Part shown: in pieces, positions 1 to 9,133 of the stretch
Layout: each line of letters starts with the position of its first letter
Position numbering within the stretch: the first letter of the stretch is position 1
Source: an uncultured Bacteroidales bacterium
Lineage (GTDB): Bacteria; Bacteroidota; Bacteroidia; Bacteroidales; Salinivirgaceae
Assembly: GCA_937981765.1 (NCBI GenBank)
Contig: CALJOM010000004.1
Span: 105,214-169,213, forward strand
Direction: 5' to 3'
DNA: 64,000 nucleotides
Translations under genes and position numbers: made by a program
The notes under the pieces: model-generated
The model's input: only the letters and a program-made list of their open reading frames with translations
Told to the model about the DNA's origin: nothing
The model's database searches: none

Positions 1-2166
1 GTTGTTTTTATCATTGTTGTTTTTATTTAATTCTCGTAAAATATCTCTTTTATTTTCATCAAAGCTGTTAATTTTAAATGGTTTTTTTAATTCCTTATTT
101 TTTTCAAGAATTTCATTATGTTTTTCAATTGTATTTATTATTTTTTCTTCTATTTTTTCTCGTTCTTCTTCCTTTTTTGCATCAGCAAGATCGGTGGCAA
201 ATTGATCTAAATTTTGGGTTATTCGTTGAATACTATTCTCAATTTCAAACCTTTTTAGTAATTCTAAATTTCTATCCAATAACTTTTGTAATTGTTCAGC
301 TGAAATTATCTTCTCATTTTTTTCAGGAACCTTATGTAATATATCACGCTTTAATTCAGCAATATTTTTTATCAGTTCACTAAGTTCATTGTCCATTAGT
401 TTTTCAAAAAGATTTAAAATTTCTTCATTTTTCTTCCGTATATCATCAGAAACTAAATCTGTAAACTTATTTAAATTTTTCAATTGCTGGCTTAAACTTA
501 AAATTTGTTGCATAACCATCTGAAATTCCTTGTAGTTTTGAACTAAAGATTCGTTAAGTTGCTTTTTTTCCCATTCAGTTAAAATTTGCGTTTTACTTCG
601 ATTTTCAAGATTTTTTCGCTCTACATTTAATTGATTTATAAGATCAATACTAAGTTTAAGTTTATCTTTTAATTCATTTGTAACGTACGTTGTTTGATTA
701 TCAATAAAATCCTTTGTAGGTAAACTAAATTCAAACATTTCACTCCTAGTTGATTTATACCCATTAAATGAATCATTGTCGCGTACTTCGAAATAAATTT
801 TTATTTTCTCTGTAGAATTGTTTTTTAAAAAATCGAAAATATCAAATTGGTAAAAGAAATTTTGAATAACAGTATTCTTAGCTATCGGCAAATTATAGAC
901 ATTTTGATTTCCATTAATATCAACGATTAAAGAAAGAGACGTGAAACCGTAATCATCAGAGATTTTACCCGTGAACAGAATTGGTTTTGTAAGGTTGATC
1001 TCTGCATTATCAGAAGTTACAAAAATTTCAGGATACAAATCTTTCTTAACTGTAGCTAAATAAGAATATAAATCACGGTTAGAAATTGAGTCAGAAATCA
1101 AAGAAATTTGATATTGAATACTTTCGTTAGAATTAAAGGCAAGGGTTGAAATGTTATTTTCAATAGGTAAAAATACGGTATCGTTTGGTAATACAAAGTA
1201 GCATTTTTTTGAATTTATTGTCTTAATAAAAAATTCAATCTTACTATTTTCAGGAAAAATAAAGTTGCCATTTCCAACAACGGTGAAAGGTTCTAAATCT
1301 GTATATTTTGGAGGATATACATTAACATGCAATTCGATAAGTTTAGGAATTCGTTGAACAATAATAGATTTATAAGCTCCTTCATTTAAAAAATCGTGAA
1401 CATAAAATTTAAGGTTATTACGTACGTTTTCAAAAGTGTAAGTCCAAAGTGTGTCGTTAACTTTTTGAGCACGATAGTCAGCATTACCGTATCTTACAAA
1501 TACTTGTGATGGAGTATAAACGCCTTTAACTGAAATTTGCAGGTTAAAATTTTCTCCTTCTAAAACTGTGTAGAATGGGTTTAGGTAATAAAAATTCAAT
1601 ACATTATACGAAATTTTCCTAAGTGGAAATAATATTCTTTGTTGAGCAATTCGAAGTTTTTGATTGAAGGTAAGAGGAATAAATATTACAACAAATATTA
1701 AAACAATATAAAACTTAAGTTTATTAAACCGAAAGTATTTTGGTATAATTGATTTTACCGGAATACCATTGAAAGTGGCAACATAATTATTTAATGCATT
1801 AAGAACTATTTCGGGCTTAAGATCAAAATTTTGAAGTTCTAGGTAGTTGAGAGCTTTATCTTCAATCTCTTCCTTAGAAATCAATTTTTTTGCAATTTCA
1901 TAATCTGAATAACCCTTTACTAATTGAAAATACCGTAAAATATTAATAATAAAATATTTATATACATAATATAAAGCGATAGATATTAACAATATAAAAT
2001 TACAAACACGTAACAATAAAGAAAACTCAAATATTATATCGACTAAGGATATAAGAAAAAATGGAATAACCACGTAAAGTGACAGGAAGAAAAAGCCCAA
2101 TAACAATTGGTTATAAAACGTAAAAAACCTGTATTTTGATATGATTATTTCTACATTATTCCTCAT
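1..2166 (-). CDS. DUF4175-family membrane protein, 3' end cut by window edge
   Basis: The reading frame is open from an ATG at 2166 down to base 1 (722 codons, no stop), so the C-terminus lies outside the window. Two hydrophobic segments lie near residues 16-65 and a third near 145-163. They are followed by a long beta-rich region resembling the extracytoplasmic Ig-like repeats of the DUF4175 family, then by a charged coiled coil near residues 530-720 rich in K, E, L and Q (for example NLELLKRFEIENSIQRI). That order is the usual architecture of the roughly 1100-residue Bacteroidota DUF4175 proteins. Its function is unknown; it is probably anchored in the inner membrane with a periplasmic body. 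It begins 2 bases after the stop of the EnvC-like gene, so it is probably the promoter-distal gene of the same operon. The family call rests on architecture and remembered family features. Confidence 0.78.
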   Translation of the reverse strand, partial: MRNNVEIIISKYRFFTFYNQLLLGFFFLSLYVVIPFFLISLVDIIFEFSLLLRVCNFILLISIALYYVYKYFIINILRYFQLVKGYSDYEIAKKLISKEEIEDKALNYLELQNFDLKPEIVLNALNNYVATFNGIPVKSIIPKYFRFNKLKFYIVLIFVVIFIPLTFNQKLRIAQQRILFPLRKISYNVLNFYYLNPFYTVLEGENFNLQISVKGVYTPSQVFVRYGNADYRAQKVNDTLWTYTFENVRNNLKFYVHDFLNEGAYKSIIVQRIPKLIELHVNVYPPKYTDLEPFTVVGNGNFIFPENSKIEFFIKTINSKKCYFVLPNDTVFLPIENNISTLAFNSNESIQYQISLISDSISNRDLYSYLATVKKDLYPEIFVTSDNAEINLTKPILFTGKISDDYGFTSLSLIVDINGNQNVYNLPIAKNTVIQNFFYQFDIFDFLKNNSTEKIKIYFEVRDNDSFNGYKSTRSEMFEFSLPTKDFIDNQTTYVTNELKDKLKLSIDLINQLNVERKNLENRSKTQILTEWEKKQLNESLVQNYKEFQMVMQQILSLSQQLKNLNKFTDLVSDDIRKKNEEILNLFEKLMDNELSELIKNIAELKRDILHKVPEKNEKIISAEQLQKLLDRNLELLKRFEIENSIQRITQNLDQFATDLADAKKEEEREKIEEKIINTIEKHNEILEKNKELKKPFKINSFDENKRDILRELNKNNNDKNN

Positions 2167-2168
2167 TT

Positions 2169-3365
2169 CTATCGCTTTATTGTAAGCCAATCTTCAGGAT
2201 TCAATTTTTCGTTTTCTTTCCAAATTTGAAATTTTACAATAGAAAAATCTCTATTGCCATCGCTATTAACTTTACCAATTATTTCTTTTGTCTTAACTTT
2301 TTGACCTCTCTGCACATAAACCTCTTCTAGATTTGAATAAACGGTAAGATATCGGCCATGACGTACTAAAACAACCTTATTTAGACCCGGAATAATCAAA
2401 ACATTTGTTACAATTCCTTCAAATACAGTCCTAACCGATGAATTATTTTCAGTGGCAATATCAACACCGTCGTTTCTTGTAACCACTCCCTTAAAAACAG
2501 GGTGTTCGTGTGTACCAAACCTTTCAGTAATAAAACCTCTTTCAATAGGCCAAGGGAGTTTTGATTTATTTTTTTCAAAACTATCGCTCACAACAATTTC
2601 TTCAGGAGTGAGATCAAACGACAACTTTCCTTTTTTATTTTTAGCAATTTCATTTTCAATAATCTGTTTAATTTTTCTATTAAGCTCTTCAGCAAGTTTT
2701 TGACTTTCGCGAATTTTTCTTTTTATACGTTCTTCCTCTTGTTTAAGTTTACCAATTTGCTCATCGAGCAACTTAAGATCACGATTTAAAACAACTAATT
2801 CATTATCCAGACTTTTTATAAGTTCCCTTTTTTCATTTCTCAACACAACAACATTTGTAAGCTGTTTATTAAGATCATTTTGTACTTCTTGGATCTGTTG
2901 AACTTTTTCTCTTCTTGATTTTGAAATAATTGATAAATATTTAAATCTTTGAAATGCTTGATCTAAATTATAACTCCCAAAAATATACATTAATTGAATT
3001 TTTGAACTTTTTAATTTATAGGCCAATAAAATATCATTAGCGTAATTTATTTTAATCCTATTTATAGTTGCTTCATTATTGGTTATGCTTGAATTTAAAA
3101 TTGCAATTTCCCGCTCTAATATATTTAATTCAGATTTCAAGGTAGTTATGTTAGATTGTCGTAAAGTAATTCTTTTTCGTAGTAATACTATTGATTCAAC
3201 GCTTCTATCCTTTTGTAAACCTACAGATTTTAATAATTCGTTAGCTTCATTGATTTCTTTTTGCAATTGATTTCTTTGTTGCTCAAGTTCTTTACGATCT
3301 TGGCCTATAAGATAATTCAGACTAACACATAGGAAAAGAATATAAGCTAAAAATATTTTGACCAT
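2169..3365 (-). CDS. EnvC-like murein hydrolase activator with degenerate LytM domain
   Basis: 398 aa from the ATG at 3365, chosen because it opens a clean signal peptide (MVKIFLAYILFLCVSLNYL). A longer in-frame extension runs back into the upstream gene. Residues about 20-240 are heptad-rich coiled coil; residues about 271-398 are a LytM/M23 fold. The metal ligands are lost: the first His region reads RNDGVDIA instead of HxGxDI, and the usual HLHFE reads IVKFQIW. This is the pattern of EnvC-type proteins, which do not cut peptidoglycan but activate amidases during septum splitting, normally under control of FtsEX; ftsX is present at 47070-47951. It starts 1 base beyond the DUF4292 stop, so translation is probably coupled. 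It could be another degenerate LytM factor, but coiled coil plus dead LytM is the standard EnvC arrangement. Confidence 0.85.
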   Translation of the reverse strand: MVKIFLAYILFLCVSLNYLIGQDRKELEQQRNQLQKEINEANELLKSVGLQKDRSVESIVLLRKRITLRQSNITTLKSELNILEREIAILNSSITNNEATINRIKINYANDILLAYKLKSSKIQLMYIFGSYNLDQAFQRFKYLSIISKSRREKVQQIQEVQNDLNKQLTNVVVLRNEKRELIKSLDNELVVLNRDLKLLDEQIGKLKQEEERIKRKIRESQKLAEELNRKIKQIIENEIAKNKKGKLSFDLTPEEIVVSDSFEKNKSKLPWPIERGFITERFGTHEHPVFKGVVTRNDGVDIATENNSSVRTVFEGIVTNVLIIPGLNKVVLVRHGRYLTVYSNLEEVYVQRGQKVKTKEIIGKVNSDGNRDFSIVKFQIWKENEKLNPEDWLTIKR

Positions 3366-3366
3366 T

Positions 3367-4158
3367 TTAAAGCTTTTTGATTTCATATCTACCTGGAATT
3401 TTAAACGGTATATTAATTTCCCGGTACGACTCAATTTTTCTATAATTAATTTCAATCTTGGTGTTTTTATTTCCATTTTTTATAGAAATAATTTCCATTG
3501 ATTGTGGCAGTTGAATTTTATCTATGGTTATAAAGTTTTTAAACCTAATCTCTAAATTTATAGGATCGATACTACGATAAATTTTAATATTTTTTGGCTT
3601 CAATGTTTTTGAGTCAATAACGACATCGGTATAATAGTTTATATTCCGAGAAAACATTAATATATCATCGCTTGGGCCAGATTCAATTCTGGCTTCAGTA
3701 AAATCAAAAACGTTTTCAACAGCCAATAAACTACCAGTAAGGGCATATTGAAGGCTATTAAAATTTAATGGTGAACCTAAAAACTTTTCTGCAAGAGAAT
3801 AACTACCTTCATAAACAGTCTTTTGGGTAGGTATCATAATTTTAAAATCGTTAGTGGTAAATAATGCTCTACCTATCTCTATCCCGACTTTTGCATTAGC
3901 ATTAATCCAAATTGCGCTATCTTTTATAATACGTATCTGTCCTGTTATAGATTGTTCTACATGATTATACGAAACAATAGCGCTATAGAAAATAATAATG
4001 TTGGATATTTGTTTATTTTCATATATTATGCTTTCAATAAGATTACTTTTGTCGAAGTCCTTAAAACGCAATTCGTATTTTTTTGTTATAGAACAAGATG
4101 TGTCTAATAAAAGTATTAATCCACTGCAGAAAATAAAAATTTTATTTCTATTCGACAT
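3367..4158 (-). CDS. DUF4292 lipoprotein
   Basis: 263 aa from the ATG at 4158, preceded by AAAGGA; an alternative ATG lies 15 bases upstream. The N-terminus has a short hydrophobic stretch ending LLLDTSC, a plausible though imperfect lipobox. The body carries the pattern of DUF4292: a KDSAIWINANAKVGIEIGR segment followed by alternating beta strands, as in outer-membrane lipoproteins related to the LolB/LppX-like fold. It overlaps the end of the TPR gene by 11 bases and abuts the EnvC-like gene, a gene order common in Bacteroidota. The molecular role is not established; position suggests an envelope-assembly function. Confidence 0.8.
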   Translation of the reverse strand: MSNRNKIFIFCSGLILLLDTSCSITKKYELRFKDFDKSNLIESIIYENKQISNIIIFYSAIVSYNHVEQSITGQIRIIKDSAIWINANAKVGIEIGRALFTTNDFKIMIPTQKTVYEGSYSLAEKFLGSPLNFNSLQYALTGSLLAVENVFDFTEARIESGPSDDILMFSRNINYYTDVVIDSKTLKPKNIKIYRSIDPINLEIRFKNFITIDKIQLPQSMEIISIKNGNKNTKIEINYRKIESYREINIPFKIPGRYEIKKL

Positions 4159-5878
4159 ATTCCTTTCGTTCAATTTTTATTGGTAAATACTTTGACCCTC
4201 CACCTCTTTCAAAGGCCTCCTTCCAAGCCATAAGAGCATCTTCTATTTGATTATTGAAAAATAGAATGTCTCCATAGTGCTCTAAAATCGTACCGTTTTG
4301 CCCACCTCCATATAAAATAGCCAGTTCGATGTATTTTAGGGCTTCTTCAAAGCGTCCTAAAACAAAAAGAATGTATGCGTATGTATCTAAATAGGTAGGA
4401 TTTTTAGGTTCAACTTTAATAGTTTTTAAACTCATTTCTAACGCTTTGTCTAAATCCTTTTTCTCTAAAGAAAGGAAATATGCATAGTTATTAAGAGCAA
4501 CAATATCGTTGGGTGATTCTTTCAAAATCTCTTCATAGTAGGAGTAAGTTTCAATATTTCTTTTCAAACGATGTGTAACTTCAGCCAAGGCATGAAGTAT
4601 ATCTATCTTGGTTTTATCAAGAGAACCGGTTAATTTTAAAGCCGATAAAAAATCATCATAACTTCTCAGTAGGGAATCTAAATTAAGAAATGCATATCCT
4701 CTAAGCATATAAAGGTCTCGAATATTAGGATAATATTTTAAAGCGCTAGTAGCAAGTTTAATTAACCGTTCGTAATCTTTAACTTGATAACAGAGGTAAA
4801 TTGTTAAATTCCATAACTCAAGATTATCGGGTTTAAAATTTAAAGAAACTTCAAAAGAATTTATTGCAGAATTAAATTCTTTTTTCCGATACATTAACTC
4901 TCCATATAAGTAACTAATACCCGGGTTATCAGAATAAAGAGTATTGAGGGTTGTAATAAAATTTTCAATTTTAACCTTTAATTCATTGTTAAACTTTTCA
5001 CTGTAAGAAAATAAATCTAGAAGAATCGAGATTTTGTCATTTACATCAATAGTTGAATTAATAATGTTATTTTCAAAAATGTTAAAAGCGAAATTGTATT
5101 GCCCGTCTTTTAAAAATAACTTAATTATTTCTTTATTTGCATGAAGATTATTTGGTTCAAGATTTAAAACATAATAATAATTTTTTATTGATTGTTTAGT
5201 ATCTCCTAAAGATGAATAAATATCTCCTAAAAGAAGATAAACAATAACACGGTTGGAATCAACCTCTTTAACTCGATTTAAATATTTTAAAACCTCTTTA
5301 ATTTTTCCTTTTTTTAGGTAAATTTGACATTTACTAACTATTATTTCGTCACTATATCCAAACCTTTTTTCAAAAATATCTATAACCTTGAGCATCTCTC
5401 TATATAAACCGTATTCTGAAAATAAATCGATTACATCAAAATATATTTCTATATTTTTTGAATCCAATTCAATTAATTTAAATATAAGCGGAATTGCAAC
5501 ATTAATTTTATTATTTTTCAATAAGGAATTTATGTATAAAGAAGAATAAAACTGGTTATTTTTTTTTAATTGGTAAGCTTTTCCGGAATAATATTCGGCA
5601 TTAGAAAAATCCCCTTTGGCATAATAAATTTTTCCTAATTCATAATTCGCAGAGTGATAAAACGAATCCTGATGAAGAATTTCAAGCAATTTTGTTTCAG
5701 CAGTTTCAGAACTTCCGTATAATAAGTCGCGTTTTGCATCAATGAGTAAACTAGTATGCTCTTTTTTTGGTATATAGCTGATATTTTCAACATTTTTAAC
5801 AACTTTCTTTGTGCAACCGGTCCAAATAACAACAGTAACCAAAAAAATTGTAAGGTGATAACTTTTAAGGGATTCCAT
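4148..5878 (-). CDS. TPR-repeat lipoprotein
   Basis: About 576 aa. The start at 5878 places a lipoprotein signal (hydrophobic segment ending VVIWTGC) at the N-terminus; in-frame alternatives lie at 5887 and 5917. The mature protein is almost entirely tetratricopeptide repeats, recognisable from evenly spaced motifs such as ANYELGKIYYAKGDFSNAEYY, YLLLGDIYSSLGDTKQSI and LDTYAYILFVLGRFEEALKY. TPR arrays are protein-binding scaffolds. An outer-membrane lipoprotein with TPRs next to DUF4292 and EnvC is a conserved Bacteroidota arrangement, but no specific partner can be read from the sequence. It lies 13 bases downstream of dut and overlaps the DUF4292 gene, so it is part of the leftward operon. 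Confidence 0.85.
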   Translation of the reverse strand: MESLKSYHLTIFLVTVVIWTGCTKKVVKNVENISYIPKKEHTSLLIDAKRDLLYGSSETAETKLLEILHQDSFYHSANYELGKIYYAKGDFSNAEYYSGKAYQLKKNNQFYSSLYINSLLKNNKINVAIPLIFKLIELDSKNIEIYFDVIDLFSEYGLYREMLKVIDIFEKRFGYSDEIIVSKCQIYLKKGKIKEVLKYLNRVKEVDSNRVIVYLLLGDIYSSLGDTKQSIKNYYYVLNLEPNNLHANKEIIKLFLKDGQYNFAFNIFENNIINSTIDVNDKISILLDLFSYSEKFNNELKVKIENFITTLNTLYSDNPGISYLYGELMYRKKEFNSAINSFEVSLNFKPDNLELWNLTIYLCYQVKDYERLIKLATSALKYYPNIRDLYMLRGYAFLNLDSLLRSYDDFLSALKLTGSLDKTKIDILHALAEVTHRLKRNIETYSYYEEILKESPNDIVALNNYAYFLSLEKKDLDKALEMSLKTIKVEPKNPTYLDTYAYILFVLGRFEEALKYIELAILYGGGQNGTILEHYGDILFFNNQIEDALMAWKEAFERGGGSKYLPIKIERKEYVE

Positions 5879-5891
5879 AATAAACATTTTA

Positions 5892-6332
5892 TTAAATACC
5901 TGTATGTCCAAAACCACCGTGTGAACGCGTAGTTTCGTTCAAATTATCATTAATATTCCAACTAATTTTCTCATAACGAGTAATAACTAATTGGGCAATT
6001 CTATCGTGATTTCGAATTCTAAAAATATCTTTCCCTAGATTTATTAATATAACTTTTATTTCTCCTCTATAATCAGAATCTATAGTTCCAGGGGTATTTA
6101 AAACAGTAATACCGTTTTTAAAAGCCAATCCACTTCTTGGCCTAACTTGAGCTTCATATCCATCAGGTAGCTCTATATATATTCCAGTATTAATTAATTT
6201 TATCTCACCCGGTGAAATAATTTCTTCTGTATTATCTGGTATAAATGCGTATAAATCAAGTCCAGAACTACCCTCCGTTTTATACTCAGGCAGTTTTGCA
6301 CCACATTCATGTTTAATATTTACAGATATCAT
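5892..6332 (-). CDS. dut: dUTP diphosphatase
   Basis: 146 aa, the usual length for a trimeric dUTPase. All five family motifs are visible in order: [30 protein letters not shown] (containing the catalytic Asp and Tyr), RIAQLVI and the C-terminal glycine-rich arm [10 protein letters not shown]. The enzyme hydrolyses dUTP to dUMP and pyrophosphate, keeping uracil out of DNA and supplying dUMP for thymidylate synthesis. Its ATG overlaps the end of the flippase gene by 4 bases. All motifs are intact, so it should be active. Confidence 0.97.
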   Translation of the reverse strand: MISVNIKHECGAKLPEYKTEGSSGLDLYAFIPDNTEEIISPGEIKLINTGIYIELPDGYEAQVRPRSGLAFKNGITVLNTPGTIDSDYRGEIKVILINLGKDIFRIRNHDRIAQLVITRYEKISWNINDNLNETTRSHGGFGHTGI

Positions 6333-7783
6333 AATTTAACCTTTATTTTAATTTTGTAGAAAACTAACACAATAAATGATGCTAAAAGTAATAATTTGAT
6401 AGAAAATTTCAGAAATATATTTTCAATATCTAAAAAATGATTTAATGCTAAAATCAACATAAAAACGAAAAATCCTAAAAACATATTTTTAAAATCGTAA
6501 GGGATGGGATATATTCGTTGATTGTAGTATGTAGTTAAAATAAACATGAGAAAATAGCATATTAGTGTAGCAAAAGCAGCTCCCATATACCCTTTACTAG
6601 GAATTAAAATTATATTTGATATAACAGTTACAATAGCACCTATTAAGGAAAATCGAACGGCATATATTGTTTTATCCAAAATTTTATACCAAACACTCAT
6701 TGTATAATAAAGACCAAAAAAAACATTAGCAATTAATATTATGGGTACTATTTTTAAACCAATATGATAATTACTGCCAATAAAATATTTGAAAATATCC
6801 AAGAACAACAAAATAATAAGTGATACGATTAATGCAATGTATAAATAATAAAGTGTAACACGAGAATATTTTTCCTTATTATCAATTTCTTTAGATATTT
6901 TAAATATAAATGGCTCAAAGGCATACCTGAACATGGAATTGAAAATCGTTATTAAAGCAGCAATCTTATAATTGGCAGTATAAATACCAATCTCCTTAAA
7001 AGAATCAACATTTTTAGGTAGGAAAAATTTTAGAAAAATTTTGTCAGCAACTTCATTAATCATTCCTAATAATCCACTAACCATAATAGGTGAAGAGTAG
7101 GGTATCATCTTTATAAACAAATTAAAGCTAAAAGCACCCCAGTTATTCTTGATATCTTTAATTAGAAAAATTAGAGTAAAAAGATTAGCAAATAAATTAG
7201 AGTAAAAAGTATATTTAAGTAGATTACTTTTATCGTAAAATTTTAAAACATTTAACTCAAAACAATTTAATTTTGGTAGTATGTACAAGAATAAAATGTT
7301 GAATCCGATATTAACTATTATATTAAAAATTTTTAAAAATGCAAAAGTGCTAGCTCTGTTATGAATACGAAGATTTGCGAACGGAATTGTACTTATTACA
7401 TCAGTTACAATTATTCCAGTAAAAATTAAAACATAATCAGGTTTAGTATCAAGATAATATGAAATATTATTTCTAAACAAAAAAATAAAACAAGAAAAAA
7501 GAAATGAATTAATAAAAAGAAAGATAAACGAGGTAGTAAAGGTATTTTTAAAATCACTATCCTGAGAGGCAAACCTAAAATAAGTAGTCTCCATTCCATA
7601 TGTTAGAAGGATAATCACAAAAGCACTGAAAGCATAAAGATACGAGTGAGTACCATAATCACCTTGGGAAGTAAAAATACGAGTGTAAAAAGGTGTTAAA
7701 ACGATATAGTTCAGAATTCTTGGTATAACCGAGCCTAAACCATAAATAAAAGTTTGATTAGCAAGCGATTTTAAATTACTCAT
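6329..7783 (-). CDS. Wzx-like polysaccharide flippase (MOP superfamily)
   Basis: 484 aa with roughly twelve to fourteen hydrophobic helices and few charged loops, typical of the polysaccharide biosynthesis/MATE-like (MOP) transporters. The N-terminus ([20 protein letters not shown]) matches the opening of this family: an amphipathic stretch followed by G..IPR. Such proteins flip lipid-linked oligosaccharides across the inner membrane. It overlaps dut by 4 bases and nadA by 4 bases, so it is cotranscribed with genes of unrelated function; no glycosyltransferase is next to it. The substrate cannot be told. A second MOP protein is at 17550-18923. Confidence 0.85.
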   Translation of the reverse strand: MSNLKSLANQTFIYGLGSVIPRILNYIVLTPFYTRIFTSQGDYGTHSYLYAFSAFVIILLTYGMETTYFRFASQDSDFKNTFTTSFIFLFINSFLFSCFIFLFRNNISYYLDTKPDYVLIFTGIIVTDVISTIPFANLRIHNRASTFAFLKIFNIIVNIGFNILFLYILPKLNCFELNVLKFYDKSNLLKYTFYSNLFANLFTLIFLIKDIKNNWGAFSFNLFIKMIPYSSPIMVSGLLGMINEVADKIFLKFFLPKNVDSFKEIGIYTANYKIAALITIFNSMFRYAFEPFIFKISKEIDNKEKYSRVTLYYLYIALIVSLIILLFLDIFKYFIGSNYHIGLKIVPIILIANVFFGLYYTMSVWYKILDKTIYAVRFSLIGAIVTVISNIILIPSKGYMGAAFATLICYFLMFILTTYYNQRIYPIPYDFKNMFLGFFVFMLILALNHFLDIENIFLKFSIKLLLLASFIVLVFYKIKIKVKL

Positions 7784-8718
7784 CTAGCGCTAATGTCAAG
7801 CATACGTAAAATAGGAGCTTCAGCTCTGATTCTTAAATTTTCATCGATAAATATTTCTGGACCTTCAGACACTAAACTATTGTAAATCTTTTTAAGATCA
7901 ATAAGCTTCATAAATTCACAATCGTTACACCCACAATTAGAATCTTCTGGGGGGGCAGGAATAAATGTTTTTTTTGGATTTAATATTTTCATTTGATGTA
8001 TTATTCCAGTTTCAGTTACAACAATAAAGGTGTCGTTTTCTGAAAGTTTAGTGTATTCAAGTAAATTTGATGTACTTCCAATAAAGTCGGAAACAATTAG
8101 AATTTCATTAGAACATTCAGGATGAGAAATTATTTGAGCCTTGGGAAATTTTCTTTTCAGCACCAGAATTTTTTCCAAACTAAATTTTTTGTGTACATGG
8201 CAACCACCTTTCCAAAGAACCATAGGCCGTTTTAATTCAAGCGACAGGTAGTTTCCTAAATTGTAATCCGGTGCGAAAATTAATTTTTGATTTGGATAAA
8301 AACTTTCAATAATTTTTTTGGCGTTACTCGATGTACATATAACATCTGATAGAGCTTTTACTTCAATGGAACTATTGATATAGGTTACAACTTTATGATT
8401 GGGGTATTGATCTATAAATTTTTTAAATTCATTTTCAGGACAACTATCGGCTAAAGAACACCCGGCATTCAGATCTGGTAAAATAACTTTTTTTTCTGGG
8501 TTTATAATTTTAGCCGTTTCAGCCATAAATTTTACGCCGGCAAACACAATGATGTCTGCAGTAGTTTTTTGAACGGCCTGCGCTAAATATAAACTATCGC
8601 CAAGAAAATCACTAATATCTTGAACTTCTGGCCTTTGATAGAAATGTCCAAGAATTATGGCATTTTTTTCTTTCTTTAAACGAAGAATTTCTTGCTTCAA
8701 ATCGTTGATATCTGCCAT
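7780..8718 (-). CDS. nadA: Quinolinate synthase
   Basis: 312 aa. The enzyme condenses iminoaspartate with dihydroxyacetone phosphate to quinolinate in NAD synthesis, using a [4Fe-4S] cluster. The expected three cysteine sites are present: C87 in AGCSLADSC, C173 in GGCHVH, and C264/C267 in CGCNDC. Other family signatures include ILGHFYQRPEVQDISDFLGDS near the N-terminus, SNAKK at about 131 and AEAPILRML near the C-terminus. It is first in the leftward operon, with the AT-rich gap 8719-9133 upstream. No nadB or nadC lies nearby, so the rest of the pathway must be elsewhere. Confidence 0.97.
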   Translation of the reverse strand: MADINDLKQEILRLKKEKNAIILGHFYQRPEVQDISDFLGDSLYLAQAVQKTTADIIVFAGVKFMAETAKIINPEKKVILPDLNAGCSLADSCPENEFKKFIDQYPNHKVVTYINSSIEVKALSDVICTSSNAKKIIESFYPNQKLIFAPDYNLGNYLSLELKRPMVLWKGGCHVHKKFSLEKILVLKRKFPKAQIISHPECSNEILIVSDFIGSTSNLLEYTKLSENDTFIVVTETGIIHQMKILNPKKTFIPAPPEDSNCGCNDCEFMKLIDLKKIYNSLVSEGPEIFIDENLRIRAEAPILRMLDISAR

Positions 8719-9133
8719 TGCATTATAGCTTTATTGTTTTACCATAATATTTATTTAAAATTTAAGGTTTGAAAATACTTTAAGATGATTATGATGTATG
8801 GTTAGTTTGGTTAAAAAATTTTTCAAAAAATTCTTGCAAATTTCGTTCTAAAATGTTTTTAAAACGTTATCAACAGCAAGAAATTTCGGATGTGATATTA
8901 AATAAATTAGTTAGAGGCAAAATTAACAATTGTTGATAAATTTACGTTAAATTAAAATAGCAAGGTGTTAGGTTTAAGTTATGTTAAAATATTTGTTAAA
9001 AAAACGATAAAAATTCTTAGGTCGAATATTTTGATATTTTATGAAAATCTATAAATAAGCAATAGAGGTAAAACTCCAAAAGAAAAACAAAAAATTTTTC
9101 AACAGGGATTTTCACAATCTATTAACAAAGGAT
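8719..9133. other. AT-rich gene-free gap (nadA promoter region, possible DnaA sites)
   Basis: 415 bases with no credible coding frame on either strand. It is strongly AT-rich and must hold the nadA operon promoter, although no perfect TAnnTTTG box was found there. It also contains two exact copies of TTATCAACA in opposite orientation (8867-8875 and 8931-8939) and a weaker TTTTCAACA at 9096-9104, all close to the DnaA-box consensus TTATCCACA. See the corresponding finding. Confidence 0.6.
8867..8939. promoter_or_regulatory. Pair of DnaA-box-like 9-mers in inverted orientation
   Basis: TTATCAACA is present on the plus strand at 8867-8875 and on the minus strand at 8931-8939 (read as TGTTGATAA on the plus strand). 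Each differs from the consensus DnaA box TTATCCACA at one base. The pair lies in an AT-rich gap. In so AT-rich a region chance occurrence is possible; binding is an inference. Confidence 0.35.

Noticed and set aside
2..383. Two plus-strand frames rich in Phe, Leu and Ser at the left edge
   Set aside because: Antisense shadows of the DUF4175 coiled coil; the minus frame is open and family-like.
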